64,000 nt of DNA from Adiantum capillus-veneris (taxonomy: Eukaryota > Streptophyta > Polypodiopsida > Polypodiales > Pteridaceae). The position numbers and the translations under genes are program-made. Each line of letters begins with the position of its first letter. Within the stretch, counting starts at the first letter, position 1. Below, piece after piece: positions 1 through 10,980 of this stretch. The notes below the pieces were generated by a model that did no database searches, had not been told where the DNA came from, and saw only the letters and a list, made by a program, of their open reading frames with translations. The DNA lies in assembly GCA_014529385.2 (NCBI GenBank), contig CM043952.1, positions 54,766,119-54,830,118 of the forward strand, given 5' to 3'.

Positions 1-2483
1 CTCTAAAGGTTGTTCTATAGGGATAGATATTTCAACCTCTTGAATATGCAATGTTCCATTTTGTGTTCCCTCAGGAGGCAATAAATCAGGGATTGTTGCT
101 TGAGTGATAGGATTGAGAGTTTGTTTCTCTGTGGTGATACTCTTTGTTCCCCAATCAATAGTACACTTAGTTGCAGACATCCACTTACGTTCAAGGTTTA
201 TGTAGCCCTCCATAGCACCCACAGGCATGACCAAAAGGAACAACCATTCATGCATAAACTCAAAAATACCCAATTGGAACACAATTGCCTGCTTGGTTGA
301 CAAAGGATACACATATTTGGATGTGCGGAGCATCGGAGTGTGGAAGCCTGAAAAAGGAGGATTGCATCATAGAGTGTCCGATAGAAGACAATCACTATGT
401 GAAAGAGCCATTTTCAGTGGACTTATTTGGACCCTTTGAATGGGAGCAAATATTCGTGACTCTAGATGTTTGCATGAATGAGGTAACCCCCACTACATTT
501 TGCAACAAAGATGGTTACGACATAATGCCCTTCCAAATGGTAAATGCTATCTTGGAACCAAAAAAAAAAAATTGAACAACAAAAACTAACAAAACAATTG
601 ATTGCAAACGAATAGTGGATGAAGTTTCTATTTGAGATCTTAGTGACAATGATGAAGATGAATTCCATGATTCATGGAGGATGACTTGAGAAACGAGGCT
701 CAAGACGCTCTCTAGTGGCTTTGAGAACAAAAATACACCAAAACAAGATGAGCCAATCTTCTACTAGTTTCCTAACCAAAAATTGAGGATACACAAAAGC
801 TATCAAATGAGACGAACAAAAAAACAACAAAACAAATTCGAGAAGCCAATGTCAAGATTGATGAACAAAATGCAGTATCTTATGCTCGTGGGAGCAGATG
901 ACTGTGTTCAAGACAAAATCACTAGAAAAACATTGAAATTGGCAAATATTCGAGCAACTCCAAAGAAACAAAGGAAAAATAAAACCAAGGACACGGCCAA
1001 AACATTAACTAAGATGTCCAAAATTGAATACAAAAGTGCATACCAAAAGGTGAAATGGATGCTAAAAGAGGTTTGGACAACTAAGATGGAAAGTGAAGAG
1101 GATTCCGACAAAAAAAGAGTTTGATGCACCCTCTTACTACAAAAAGTACACCAGTTTGGACCGATGCATTCTGATCGAGAAACCAATGAGGGAACTAAAG
1201 AACTGGGAATATTGTATGATGGTCCTAAGAAAGCAAAGAGAATTGACCTTGCCAAACAAGGGGAAGAACCGAGACCGATTTACATAGCCATGGATCTCAC
1301 CGAAGAGGAAGAGAATCTTTTGTTAGCTACTCTCAAGCAATATAGAGATGTGTTTTCTTGGTCATACAAAGATCTGAAGGGCATGGATCTGAACATATGT
1401 CAACATATGATACCCCCTAAGAGTGATGCTAAGACGCACATAAAATTTCCCTTTATATACAATGAAACATTTACGAAGAAAGTCAAAGAAGAGATCGATA
1501 AGCTTAAAGAAGCGAAGTTTTTCTTTGAGATCAAACACATGGAGTGGGTGTCGCCAATTGTGATAGCACCCAAAAACAACGACAAATTACAAGTGTGCGT
1601 AAATCTCAAGCAGGTAAATGCCGCTATGGTCAGAGAAAACTATCCCTTACCCATCACAGATCATGTGATTCAGAGAGTCATGGACAATAAATCTTACATC
1701 TTTCTTGATGGCTTTTTGGGCTATAATCAACTCACTATAAAGCCAAAGGATCGACACAAAACGCCCTTTGCCATAGAATGTGACATCTTTGCTTATCAAG
1801 TGATGCCATTTGGCTTAACCAATACACCTACCACATTCTAGAGACTGATGAGTCATGCATTCGAGGAGTATCAAAGACAATTCTTAGATATTTATATGGA
1901 TTTGCGTGTGCAGTCTCTCTAAAGAGACAAACATGTCAAGCACTTGAAAAAGATCTTTGAGAAGTGCAAAACTTGTTGCATCTGTCTAAACCCTAAAAAT
2001 GTGTTTTCATGGTAAGACAAGGTAAGATTTAGAGCCATATTGTGTCCAAAAATGGCATTTCTATAGATCTTGAGAAGATACAAGTGATTATTTCTCTTCC
2101 AAGACCCACCAAACCTAGAGAGGTACAAGTCTTTATGGGCCTTTATGACTATTATCGAAGGTTTATTTACATGTATGCAATTGTTGCTAAACCTCTCTAT
2201 ACTGATCACAAAATTTGAGTGGAATGAAGAGTGTGAGAAAGCATTTCAAAAATTGAAGCGAAGACTAATTTTTGGTCCATTTTGGAAAGATTTCGATTGG
2301 AGCAAGATCTTTCATGTCCATGTAGATGCCTTGGCATACGCTATTGGATACATCTTAGCACAACCAATAGAGAACAATATGGACTTTTCAATTTATTACT
2401 CCAATAGATAGCTCAATAGTGTGGAGCAAAATTACACAACCACATAAAGAGAAGGTTTGGGGATGATCTATGCAGTCAAAAAT
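1..2483 (+). pseudogene. Ty3/gypsy pol fragment A (PR tail, RT, start of RNase H)
   Basis: This is a decayed polyprotein piece of a gypsy retrotransposon. At about 285-575 it matches the PR-RT linker of element B (57,120-57,290). The longest frame, 1,164-1,841, is the N-terminal half of reverse transcriptase: the WVSPIVIAPK, YPLPITDHV and FLDGFLGYNQ motifs are followed by VMPFGLTNT. A TAG at 1,840-1,842 breaks the frame. The active-site block that follows (IYMDL near 1,893) has lost the second Asp of YMDD, so the enzyme would be inactive. RT connection and RNase H continue to about 2,480 (HVHVDALAYAIGYILAQP). The fragment stops exactly at the LTR at 2,484, and its continuation lies inverted at 20,907-22,201. 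Its nearest relative in the window is element B. Confidence 0.9.
2479..2483 (+). repeat. Target-site duplication AAAAT, left copy of element X
   Basis: AAAAT directly precedes the TGTTA start of the LTR. The same pentamer, read on the minus strand, directly follows the inverted LTR (22,197-22,201). A 5-bp duplication is normal for Ty3/gypsy insertion. Confidence 0.75.
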
Positions 2484-3377
2484 TGTTACGAGACAAACCG
2501 AACGGGCACCCACTTGGCCGCGGACACGTAGTCGGACACCACATTTTTATTCTATTAGTTTTTCGAGATAGTGTAGTGATACTATGTGTAAATCCTGATT
2601 CTAGAGTAGCAGGTCAATTCCCTGAGTTGTAATGTTGTCATGACATTTGTAAAAGTCCATGTGAACTAGCCATTGGCCATTTAGAAAGCCCTAAGCATAA
2701 AGGTCAATGACTTTAATGTGAAAGAAGGCTTATCTTGAGAGGATAAAGAGCTCTGATATACGTACACTCAAGTAACTACGAAGCTCCAACTCTTGTAATC
2801 ATCGTAGGTAATGATTGGGTAATCTGTTTTTAGTTTTGAAACTTGCATTGTGTTCCTCTCTCTTTGCTCTTTTATTTAAGTGTAAGCATTGTTAGTTTTG
2901 TTGTGGTTGGCGATTACGCGTTTGTGAGCTAAATCACTATTTTTAATCATTTTGACCATAAGAGAGTGTTCTTAGACCATAGGGCGACCTTTCTAGATAG
3001 TTATGTTGTAGTCTTCAAGACCTTTTTCATGATGGATTGTGATTTTGGTACCTTGTTGGATTGCAAACAAACTCGGTAGGATAGTGCCCCTAGGTGTCTT
3101 ACACCTCCTCCTAAAGTTTTGTTGCATTTTGAGTCCGCTCGAGTGCTGAAATAGAATGACGACCTATAGTTGTGAGAAAGGACATAGGCAGATTTCCCTG
3201 ATCATTGAGTGTTGGTTTGCTTGTTGAGTTGTTGCGTTAGTTTGTTTAGGTTCACTTATTAAGATTGAAAATCTCAAAGAGTCTCCGTGCCCCATCTGAG
3301 TCACTTTCCTGAGTATTGACATTATGCTAGTGCCCGATAGCTATGCTACAGACGTTCGTCACGGTGACCCGCTAACA
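2484..3377 (+). repeat. Long terminal repeat of gypsy element X (5' LTR)
   Basis: The 894-bp segment begins TGTTACGAG and ends CGCTAACA, so it has short inverted TGTTA..TAACA ends. It is preceded by AAAAT and followed by a tRNA-Asp-like primer site. A relative lies in reverse orientation at 34,734-34,115 plus 22,242-22,202. The two share long stretches, for example around the CCATTTAGAA segment at 2,677. The inverted copy lacks the counterpart of about 2,484-2,660. No coding potential. Confidence 0.8.
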
Positions 3378-3397
3378 TTGGCGTTGTTGTCGGGGAA
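3378..3397 (+). promoter_or_regulatory. Primer-binding site of element X (tRNA-Asp type, mutated)
   Basis: TTGGCGTTGTTGTCGGGGAA follows the LTR directly. It equals the plant tRNA-Asp(GUC) primer site TGGCGCCGTTGCCGGGG except at three positions, all C to T, as expected for deaminated methylcytosine in an old copy. Confidence 0.75.
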
Positions 3398-3399
3398 AT

Positions 3400-4560
3400 G
3401 ATCCTTAGAGGGTGAGTGACCTAGTGCATATTTAGAGTGTTCTTTTCTAAGATTTGTCTCTCCATTCCATTTACATCTTATCAGAGAGACCTCAAAGGTG
3501 ATCCAAATTCAAAAATTTGTGGATCAATGGCATCAACATACTCTCTAGAAGCAATCTGGAAAGTTTGGCCAGAATCTGTGGAGAAACATGGATCGCGATC
3601 CATGTACCTCAGAGACCATTTTTGGTAAAAAGTAATCAGTGACATTGAGCATCAATGGGACATTTCTCTGATCAAGTTTGCTTCAAAGAAAAACGTAAAA
3701 ATCACATCAGGATTGATTGTTAGGGCAAAAACAACAAAAACAGGGATTCATACACAAAATTGGGCAAATCTTGAGATTTTGGGATCCAAATTTCAAAAAG
3801 GGGTGAGATTTGGCTTCTACAAGAAATAGAGAACCAACATAACAAAATTCATAAAAAAATGTTGTCAATCATGGATCGCGATCCATGTACCTTTTGATAT
3901 TTGGGGTTGATATTTGAGAAGTACATCCCTGATAACTAGTGGAACAACTTTGCCAAAAGGGAGTATAGCAAAAAGTTAAAAAAATTTGATCAAAACACCA
4001 AAAATTCTGCCAGATAGCCAAAAACATAAAAACTCACTTTTGATAGGGCAAAAGTGGTTAAAATTCAAAAAGATTTGGGGAAGAGTGTCACCATAACATC
4101 AATTATAAGTTGATATAGTTTCATGTCAAAATGAGGTCAAACATGGATCACGATCCATGTACCTCATCAAAAATTTTGATTGAGATTTGAGCATTAGGTA
4201 GCTAGTATCATTTGGAACAACTTTCCCAAAAGAACTATATGCAAAGAAGTTGCAAAATGTAGTCACAAGAGCAAAACATAGAACATTGTCAAAACTGCCA
4301 GAACAGACTGTAGAAGTTAGTTTTGGCTGGGCAAAACTGATCCCAATCCAAAAATTTATTGTGGAGAAAGCTACAAACATCACAAGCTATTAGCACACCA
4401 AAGATCAAGTCCAAAAGTGGTGGAACATGGATCCCGATCCATGTACCCCTGAGAAATTTTTGGACGTTTTGAGCCACGCATCGCTGTCATAAGTAATAGG
4501 AGTGTGCAAGATTCCAAAGATAGTAATTTTCTTTTGTTAATACCCTTGACTTGGATGGTA
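3400..4560 (+). repeat. Untranslated leader of element X with four palindromes in about 280-bp repeats
   Basis: Four copies of a palindrome sit at 3,586-3,605 (perfect 20 bp, ACATGGATCGCGATCCATGT), 3,870-3,887 (perfect 18 bp), 4,141-4,160 (centre CACG) and 4,425-4,444 (centre CCCG). Each is followed by TACC. The spacing is 273-284 bp. The sequence between copies 2-3 and 3-4 is recognisably related (for example GGAACAACTTTGCC and GGAACAACTTTCCC), so this is a diverged tandem array. There is no open frame of note, which fits an untranslated leader after the primer site. The same palindrome occurs in the leader of element E at 49,773. Confidence 0.8.
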
Positions 4561-4790
4561 CTTTCGGATAAAGACGGATTTTCTATCTGACACCACACTC
4601 CATAGGATAACAAATTATGTTTAGCTCATCTGTCCAATATAGCGTTATATAGCACTTTCCCATAGGTGCTATTTAACTCGATGGGGTATCATCGTAGAGG
4701 TGGGTCAGAACCTACCAAATCGTCCTCTAATTCAACTTAAAATGCATGTGTAACTCCAAGTTTGGCCTCTTGTTGGCGCCTAATACATTG
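4561..4790. other. Non-coding junction between X leader and element C
   Basis: No ORF and no motif I recognise. It may hold the 3' untranslated end of element C (minus strand) and a rearrangement breakpoint, because X sequence ends here without reaching a gag gene. Confidence 0.4.
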
Positions 4791-5198
4791 TTATCGCTCT
4801 TGAGCCTCTGCTTGAGCTTGTATCTTTTTCAATTCTACTTGTTCCTTGGCTGTCTTTTTATGATGAATGGCACGTAGCTCCTCTTGGCCTAAAAGATCAT
4901 AGTATCTATTAAATTTACTCCCTTTGAGGAATCCAATGGTTTCCACTCCATCAGGAGTTTTCACACAAATAGTACCTTGTGGGGTGATTTTGCATACTTT
5001 ATACGGTCCTTTTCCCACATATTTCAGCCTTTTCTTCTCATTACGTACTCCATACATAAGAAATTTATCCCCAACCTTGATATTCTTGTTCTTTAAATGA
5101 CAATCAAACCATTTCTTTCGCCTATCTTTCTCCACAAGTTCATTTTGCACAGCCAATTGTCTCTCTTCATCTAACCGCTCGAGAATATATAAACGCAA
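4791..5198 (-). pseudogene. Element C: integrase C-terminal region
   Basis: The 135-codon frame matches the C-terminal end of a gypsy integrase. A charged helix (RLDEERQLAVQNELVEK) is followed by a basic SH3-like part with KVGDKFLMYG, VGKGPYKVCKI and a terminal Lys/Gln-rich tail. This part of integrase normally binds DNA. It lies downstream of the integrase core (5,507-6,320) on the same strand, with about 300 bp of broken frame between them that contains the remnant of the third catalytic region. Confidence 0.75.
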
Positions 5199-5506
5199 CT
5201 AAAGGGTTACCATCCCAACCTTCTTGTGAATCTACTCAAAGATTAGGAATGACAAACTCCCATGGCATAATTGCTTCTTGGCCATATATCATCTTGAATG
5301 GTGTACAATTAATAGCCAGCTGATGTTAGCTTCAAATCTCAATTTGTGCGAAGAGCCTCTACTATCTTGGTCAAGATAGAAATGAAAGTCTTGTTAGTAC
5401 TCTCAACTTGGCCATTTTTCTATGGATAATAAGGTGTTGACTTATGGTGGGATATCATAAGCTTGTTGTGAATTCCTTTATCACTTCATTTATAAAATGA
5501 GTGCCA

Positions 5507-6320
5507 TTATCGCTCACAATTAAAGGGACAACCAAATCGCGTAATAATGTTCTCAAAGAGAAACTTAGCGGTTGACCTTGCATCAACCTTGCGTGTCACC
5601 TTAGCTTCTACCCACTTTCTCACATAGTTAGTCGCAACAATAATATATCGGGATTGGGTGTCAATACGGGCTACTGGACTATTTGGGCCTACAAAGTCTA
5701 AATCCCATTTTTCAAATGGTTGGGTTACTTTAATAGGATGTAAGGAAATTCGATCCTTCCGTTGTGTGGTCTTGTAACGTTGGCATTCATCACATCCCCT
5801 TGCAAAAAGTGATGCGTCCTTGAATAAGGTGGGCCACCACCAATAGCCTGATTGCAACACCTTCCTAGCAATTAGTTCTCTTGAAAATGTCCTCCGGCTA
5901 TGCCCATGTGTGCTTCTTGTAGTATGCACAAATATTCATCCTCACGAGTACATCGTCTAAGAATATCTGGGTTACTTTAATAGGATGTAAGGAAATTCGA
6001 TCCTTCCGTTGTGTGGTCTTGTAACGTTGGCATTCATCACATCCCCTTGCAAAAAGTGATGCGTCCTTGAATAAGGTGGGCCACCACCAATAGCCTGATT
6101 GCAACACCTTCCTAGCAATTAGTTCTCTTGAAAATCCTCCGGCTATGCCCATGTGTGCTTCTTGCAGTATGCACAAATATTCATCCTCACGAGTACATCG
6201 TCTAAGAATATCATCTTTCCGTAGCTTGTAAAGAGTACCTGCAATTAGAGAATAAGGTTTGAATTCCTTTAGTATCTTTCGAGCTATATCCTTTACGAAG
6301 TACTTTGGATGGAAAACCAT
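5507..6320 (-). pseudogene. Element C: integrase zinc-binding and catalytic core
   Basis: Reading leftward, the HHCC zinc module comes first (CTREDEYLCILQEAH, then GYWWWPTLFKDA and CDECQRYK). The RNase H-like core follows (WDLDFVGP with the first catalytic Asp, and YIIVATNYVRKWVEAK). In related elements the core joins viral-type cDNA to host DNA. A 246-bp tandem duplication (5,721-5,967 and 5,968-6,212) repeats the zinc module and breaks the frame. Only one HHCC module is ancestral here, unlike elements A and B. The gene is non-functional. Confidence 0.85.
5721..6212. repeat. Tandem duplication of about 246 bp inside element C integrase
   Basis: Copy 1 is 5,721-5,967 and copy 2 is 5,968-6,212. 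Both start TGGGTTACTTTAATAGGATG and end TCTAAGAATATC. By eye they differ by a 2-bp indel (AAAATGTCC against AAAATCC) and one substitution, so the duplication is much younger than the element. Confidence 0.9.
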
Positions 6321-6479
6321 TAATTGAAAAGTTTACGATCTTCTCACTCCATTCATGCACGGTTTCAACTAGGAATAGAGAAGTATCGGGCAATTCATAA
6401 TCGATTCTAGTAGGGGATTCACCATTGGGTATGTGAGTCAAATGATTAGCCGTGACATGCCTTTTATAGGGTCTCACGA

Positions 6480-7722
6480 CAACGGTAAAATCAAACTCAT
6501 GAAGAATTAGTAACCATCATGTAATTCTTCCCATGGAGCATGTTTTGTGTACTAGATACAACAAGGCTTGATGATCCACTTAAAAAAAAAAAACTTGTTG
6601 GCAAGAAGGTAATAGAGAAATTTCTTCACTGCATAAATCATAGCTAAACCTTCTCGCTCTATAGTGGTGTAGTTCCTCTCAGCATCATTCAGTTTGACGA
6701 CTTGCAAAGCTAATGGGATAGTCCAATTTATGTTCTCTTGGTTGAGCTAAATTACACCCAATCACAAAGTTTGACACATCAATATGCAAATGAAAAAATA
6801 CATTGCAATCGGGCACTCGCAAGATTGGAGCACTTGTCAAGGCCCTTTTTAATAATTCATAGGCATGGTCACACTCCTCGGTCCAGTATAATGGACGAGC
6901 TATCTCAGCAAAGTGTAAAATAAATTGTTGATAATTACCAACATGTCCCATGAATCTTTGGACTCCCTTATAGTTTGTAGGTGGTAGTAAATTAACAATG
7001 GCTTTAATTTTTCTTTCATCTGTGGAAATCCCATTCTTGGACACAATATGCCATAAAATGACTCCATGCTTAACCGAAATTAGCATTTAAAAGGGTTCAA
7101 TGAGATGTGATACAATCTGCACCTTTCAAACACTTTTTGTAAACATGATAGATGTTCTTTCAACAAATAATAAACACAAAGATCATCTAAAAAAGCTTCG
7201 CAAAACTCCATTAAATATTTCCTAAAAGCAGTGTTTATTAATCTTTGGAATGTAGCAGGGGCATTAGTTAAGCCAAAAGCCATAACACAAAATGCAAACA
7301 CTCCGAATTCAATCATAAAAGTGGTTTTAGCTTGGTCCTAGCGCAATCATAATTTGATTGTAACCAGAGTACCCATCTAAAAATCTATAGGCTTCCTTTT
7401 GTACAACTCGTTCAAGCACATGTTTTGAATATGGCAATGGATAGTGATCTCTCCTAGTGGTTGTATTAACCTTCTTGAGATCCACGCACACTCTGAGTTT
7501 CCCATTCTTTTTTGACACAATAACTATTGGAGACACCCATTTTGAGTGCTCACTAGGGTATACAAATCCACATTTGATAAGCTTTTCGAGTTCTTCCTGG
7601 ATAATATTTCCATACTTAGGATTCATTGGGTAGGGTCTTTGCTGGACTGGTTTAGTAGTGCTAATCATTGGAATTGTATGCTGCACTACGGAAGGTGGAA
7701 TGCCCATCATGTCATGATACAT
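6480..7722 (-). pseudogene. Element C: reverse transcriptase and RNase H
   Basis: Read leftward, RT begins near 7,722. It contains the WVSPIVIVSKKNGKLRVCVD and YPLPYSKHVLERV motifs, then after a frameshift (7,316-7,080) VMAFGLTNAPATFQR and the active site FLDDL, a YxDD variant with both Asp present. The connection segment (GHIV-like, then STDERKIKAI) and RNase H start (HLHIDVSNFVIGCNLAQP, ASRQTE) occupy 7,086-6,685. RNase H continues in broken frames to about 6,480. These domains copy retrotransposon RNA into DNA. At least three frame breaks make this copy dead. Confidence 0.88.
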
Positions 7723-7819
7723 TCAAGCAAATATATCCTTGAGTTCCTTGAGGAGCTCCTTAAGTACATATTCGTCAGTATCTATCAAGTCTTGGGCAAT
7801 GAAAACAGGTTTGGAGTCC

Positions 7820-8074
7820 TCATCTAGGTCCGCTAACTTTATTTTTTGTAACTATCGCCAGGTCATCATAGATTCCATTACTTCCATTAGTAGGTATTCT
7901 TTGGGCCTTTGTAAACACAACCTTACGCTCCTCCGTGGTGTAGGATTTGAAATGATCAGGTGTAGGGTGTAAGTCCGTGGGATCTTGTTGTATTGTGGAC
8001 TGTGATTTTGCTTCCACTTTCTTTAGTTGTTTAGCTAACTCTCGATTTTGGCGTCTCCTTATAGTACGGATCAA
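7820..8074 (-). pseudogene. Element C: pol linker before RT
   Basis: This charged frame contains RRRQNRELAKQLKKVE and the phrase FTKAQRIPTNGSNG. It lies just upstream of RT on the same strand and has no recognisable catalytic motif. Position and composition suggest the protease-RT linker of element C. The protease itself is interrupted by the repeat pair described next. Confidence 0.5.
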
Positions 8075-8104
8075 CTTTGGCGTCTCTGTGGCCTCTAACT
8101 GTGC

Positions 8105-8608
8105 AATGTCAATGGGCTATGCGATGCACCACATGACTCTTTGAAGGTATTCACCCCAATTATCTACCAACTTTCGATGAGAATTACATGCCCCCATATA
8201 ACTGAGCCATTCTGTGGTAGATTTTCTTTTCATTTATCCTAGCACATACATTCTCTCAATATTGTTTCCTCTTATATTGCTTATTTCTCTTGTCTATTTT
8301 TTCATTATGGCCGGTCTCTGATGCAGAGTTGGTAGATGAATTGCTACTCGTGTCTCCTCCTCTCCAGGATAGATTGTCATCTAGGGTACCACTAGGCCTT
8401 GAATGGTTTGACCCCACATTGCACCAAGATTTAACTCAAATTCTTCGCGCATAGAGTCAATTTCAACTGATGATTCCGACTCCAAATCGTGTGGGCTTTA
8501 GTCTTTTGAGAATCTAATGGTTCCACTGTCAGTCAAGCCTTCATTTTATAGGTCATCAGAAGCTATATGCATTGCTCCTATCATATTTAAAGGTACGTGT
8601 TGTGGCAC
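8105..8608. repeat. Direct repeat, copy 1 (about 500 bp) in element C
   Basis: This segment and 9,092-9,580 are near-identical in order, from GATGCACCACATGACTCTTT to TCATATTTAAAGGTACG, with scattered substitutions and a roughly 11-bp indel near 8,552. The copies are about 980 bp apart and bracket the only recognisable protease fragment of element C. Confidence 0.85.
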
Positions 8609-8881
8609 TTCGTTCCCTCAAATGTTACCCAAGTAGTCTCTCTACTTATCAAAGTGTCTATGGTTGCCGCTAGGTGGACCCAGTCCACATTGTTAGACTC
8701 AACCATTCTAGGTAGAACATCCATATAGGAAAAATCTTCCCCGACATCGATGTCCTTTTCACATGTGTAACAATATTGCAATGGGACTGAGTGAATTGTG
8801 AAGTCAGATCAATGGTCAATTATAAATTTGTTTCCTAGAGGATGTGCTTGACCAGTCACAAGATCAACTCGAATGTCAGTC

Positions 8882-9088
8882 TCAAAACTGTAAGTAGACA
8901 TGGTTTTTAGAACAGTCATGCACCATTTTTGCTTCCCTCATGAAAGAACGTCCTAAGATCATTTCAGATGACATAGTGTGCTTGAAAAAATCCATAACAA
9001 TGAAGGTGTGCCTTACCTTGTGTCGAAGGACCTTGATCTTGAGATCTTCTAGCATCCCAATAGGTTGAACGACGGTCCCATCGGCCAT
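8882..9088 (-). pseudogene. Element C: aspartic protease fragment
   Basis: The 68-codon frame ends with the conserved C-terminal part of a retrotransposon pepsin-like protease: FIVMDFFKHTMSSEMILGRSFMREA, quoted here by its key residues ILGRSF and the preceding hydrophobic strand. This fold matures the gag-pol polyprotein. The Asp-Ser/Thr-Gly active site that should precede it is not visible; the direct repeat (9,092-9,580) lies where it should be. Confidence 0.7.
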
Positions 9089-9091
9089 CGG

Positions 9092-9580
9092 TCAATGGGT
9101 TGTGGGATGCACCACATGACTCTTTGAAGGTATTCACCCCAATTATCTACCAACTTTTGATGAGCATCACATGCCCCCATATAACTGAGCCATTCTACGG
9201 TAGATTTCTTTTCATTTATCCTAGCACATACATTTGCTCAATATCATTGCCTCTTATATTGCTTACTGCTCTTGTCTATTTTTTTATTGTGTTCGGTCTC
9301 TGCTGAAGAGTTGGTAGATGAATTGCTACTCGTGTCTCCTCCTCTCCAGGATAGATTGTCATCTAGGGTACCACTAGGCCTTGAATGTTTTGACCCCACA
9401 TTTGCACCAAGATTTAACTCAGATTCTTTGTGCATACAGTCAATTGCAACTGATGATTCCGACTCCAAATCGTGTGGGCTTTAGTCTTCTAAGACTCTAC
9501 TGGTTCCAATGTCAGTCAATCCTTCATTTTGTAGGTCTATATGCATTGCTCCTATCATATTTAAAGGTACGGGTTATGGC
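9092..9580. repeat. Direct repeat, copy 2 (about 490 bp) in element C
   Basis: Partner of 8,105-8,608. It splits the protease region of element C. Minus-strand translation gives a Ser/Asn-rich low-complexity stretch (DTSSNSSTNSS), which may be the pre-protease linker. Confidence 0.85.
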
Positions 9581-9960
9581 ATTGTCTGTAATTTGGATCT
9601 TCCTAGGTGTTGGTTCTAGCTCCCTTTGGGTCTCATCTACCAAACTCCTTAATTGCTTGACTCGCTTGATCTTCTCTATAGGGTTTGGGTAAGTTCCAAT
9701 CTTTTTCCTATGTTCCATGGGTTGTGTCCATTGTGGCTCATCATGATTTTCCTTGTTTTTCTCTTTTCTGATGGTCATTTTAGTCTCCATGGTCTCACAT
9801 GAATCATAATAATTTTCAGTGTCATTCATATACACGGGGTTGTCAGTAGTCCCTATGTTAGTCCTTGAACCGGGGTTGACTTTGTTACCTTTCGTGATCT
9901 CTTTCTTCGTGTTTTGTTCTTCTTCTTGGATTGGGCGATCGATGCCATGTCTTCAAGAAT
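9524..9960 (-). pseudogene. Element C: gag-protease linker
   Basis: A charged minus-strand frame with short runs such as KIKRVKQLRSLVDETQREL. The amphipathic helix resembles the post-zinc-knuckle helical region of elements B (55,674) and E (46,762) in position and composition. No enzyme motif is visible. Assignment rests on position in element C. Confidence 0.45.
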
Positions 9961-10980
9961 TTAATTTTGGTTTTGGAGCATCAATTGTGTGAGTACATTT
10001 ATTGGTACCACCGGTGTACTTTGTGATGGCACCTCAGTAATCTCTATTAAGTTCAATGGCGTGATCCTTGGTGCATTTGGATTATTAGGACATTGGGCAA
10101 TCAAATGATCTATGCCACATAGATTACCCATGAGTATCGGCATTGTAGATGTGCTCCCTTGATTGGTATGCACTAGTGTGGTGTTCTTTTGTAGTCTAAT
10201 AGGACACTCAACTACACAATGTGGACCTCCACACTCATAACATTGAAGAGGTGGTCTCTTGGTAGTGAGATTGATATTTTGGCCTCTTGCTGCAAGAGCA
10301 GCTACTTGATAAACATGTTTGACTTGTTCCTAGTATTCTTCCACAAAGTATTGTGTACACTCTTCAAATGCATCCATCCCATAGAAAATATTAGGGTCTA
10401 TATCTTCCTCACAACCTTCAAAACAAGCACTACATGGCTCGTAACCCATATGACTCACATGGGTGACTCTTGGATGCAAGGACTGCGGTCCTAGCACTGG
10501 AGGTGGTAGCTGTGTAGCTTGAGCAACATTTTGGGCTCTAGGAACCTTGTGTTGCAATAGTTGTTCAACAAGTGGGACAAGAATTAATGCAGGAACTCGA
10601 GGTGAATCGCTCCAGGCCAAGGGTTCTATTTGCCATCACACGTTTGAACATCACACAATCCTTAGCTTGGTGACCGTACCTACCACATGCATTACAATTC
10701 CCATTGAATTTTACTCTAAATGCAGGGCATTCACTAGTGTGGACCAAAGCAAACTCAGCACCATTGTTGTTCCCTTCTTGGATACATATGATTGTTTTGT
10801 GAGGCACGATTATGTTTGAGACTTTCTTGAATGAGCTTGGTGAGATATGCTAAAGTCTCATATATTTTTGGTTCTTTAACTATAGAATTTATGGTAATTG
10901 GCTCATGCCCTGATGCTTGCAAGCTAGTAGATTTAGGCTCAACAAACACTTTTTTTCCTTGAATCATTAAATTGTCCTCC
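9961..10980 (-). pseudogene. Element C: nucleocapsid zinc knuckles
   Basis: Read leftward there are CCHC zinc knuckles of the gag nucleocapsid type. CNACGRYGHQAKDC (about 10,700-10,660) and CYECGGPHCVVEC (about 10,245-10,207) are complete, and a partial LCGIDHLIAQC follows near 10,090. Such knuckles bind and package element RNA. The segments between are broken by stops and frameshifts. The region follows the gag core (10,967-11,651) in the expected order. Confidence 0.85.

Noticed and set aside
198-395. Minus-strand and overlapping small frames across 100-730
   Set aside because: They are shadows of the pol A fragment with no motif of their own.
3586-4444. CRISPR-like array
   Set aside because: The repeats are palindromes in diverged 280-bp units in a plant retrotransposon leader; there are no uniform spacers and no cas genes.
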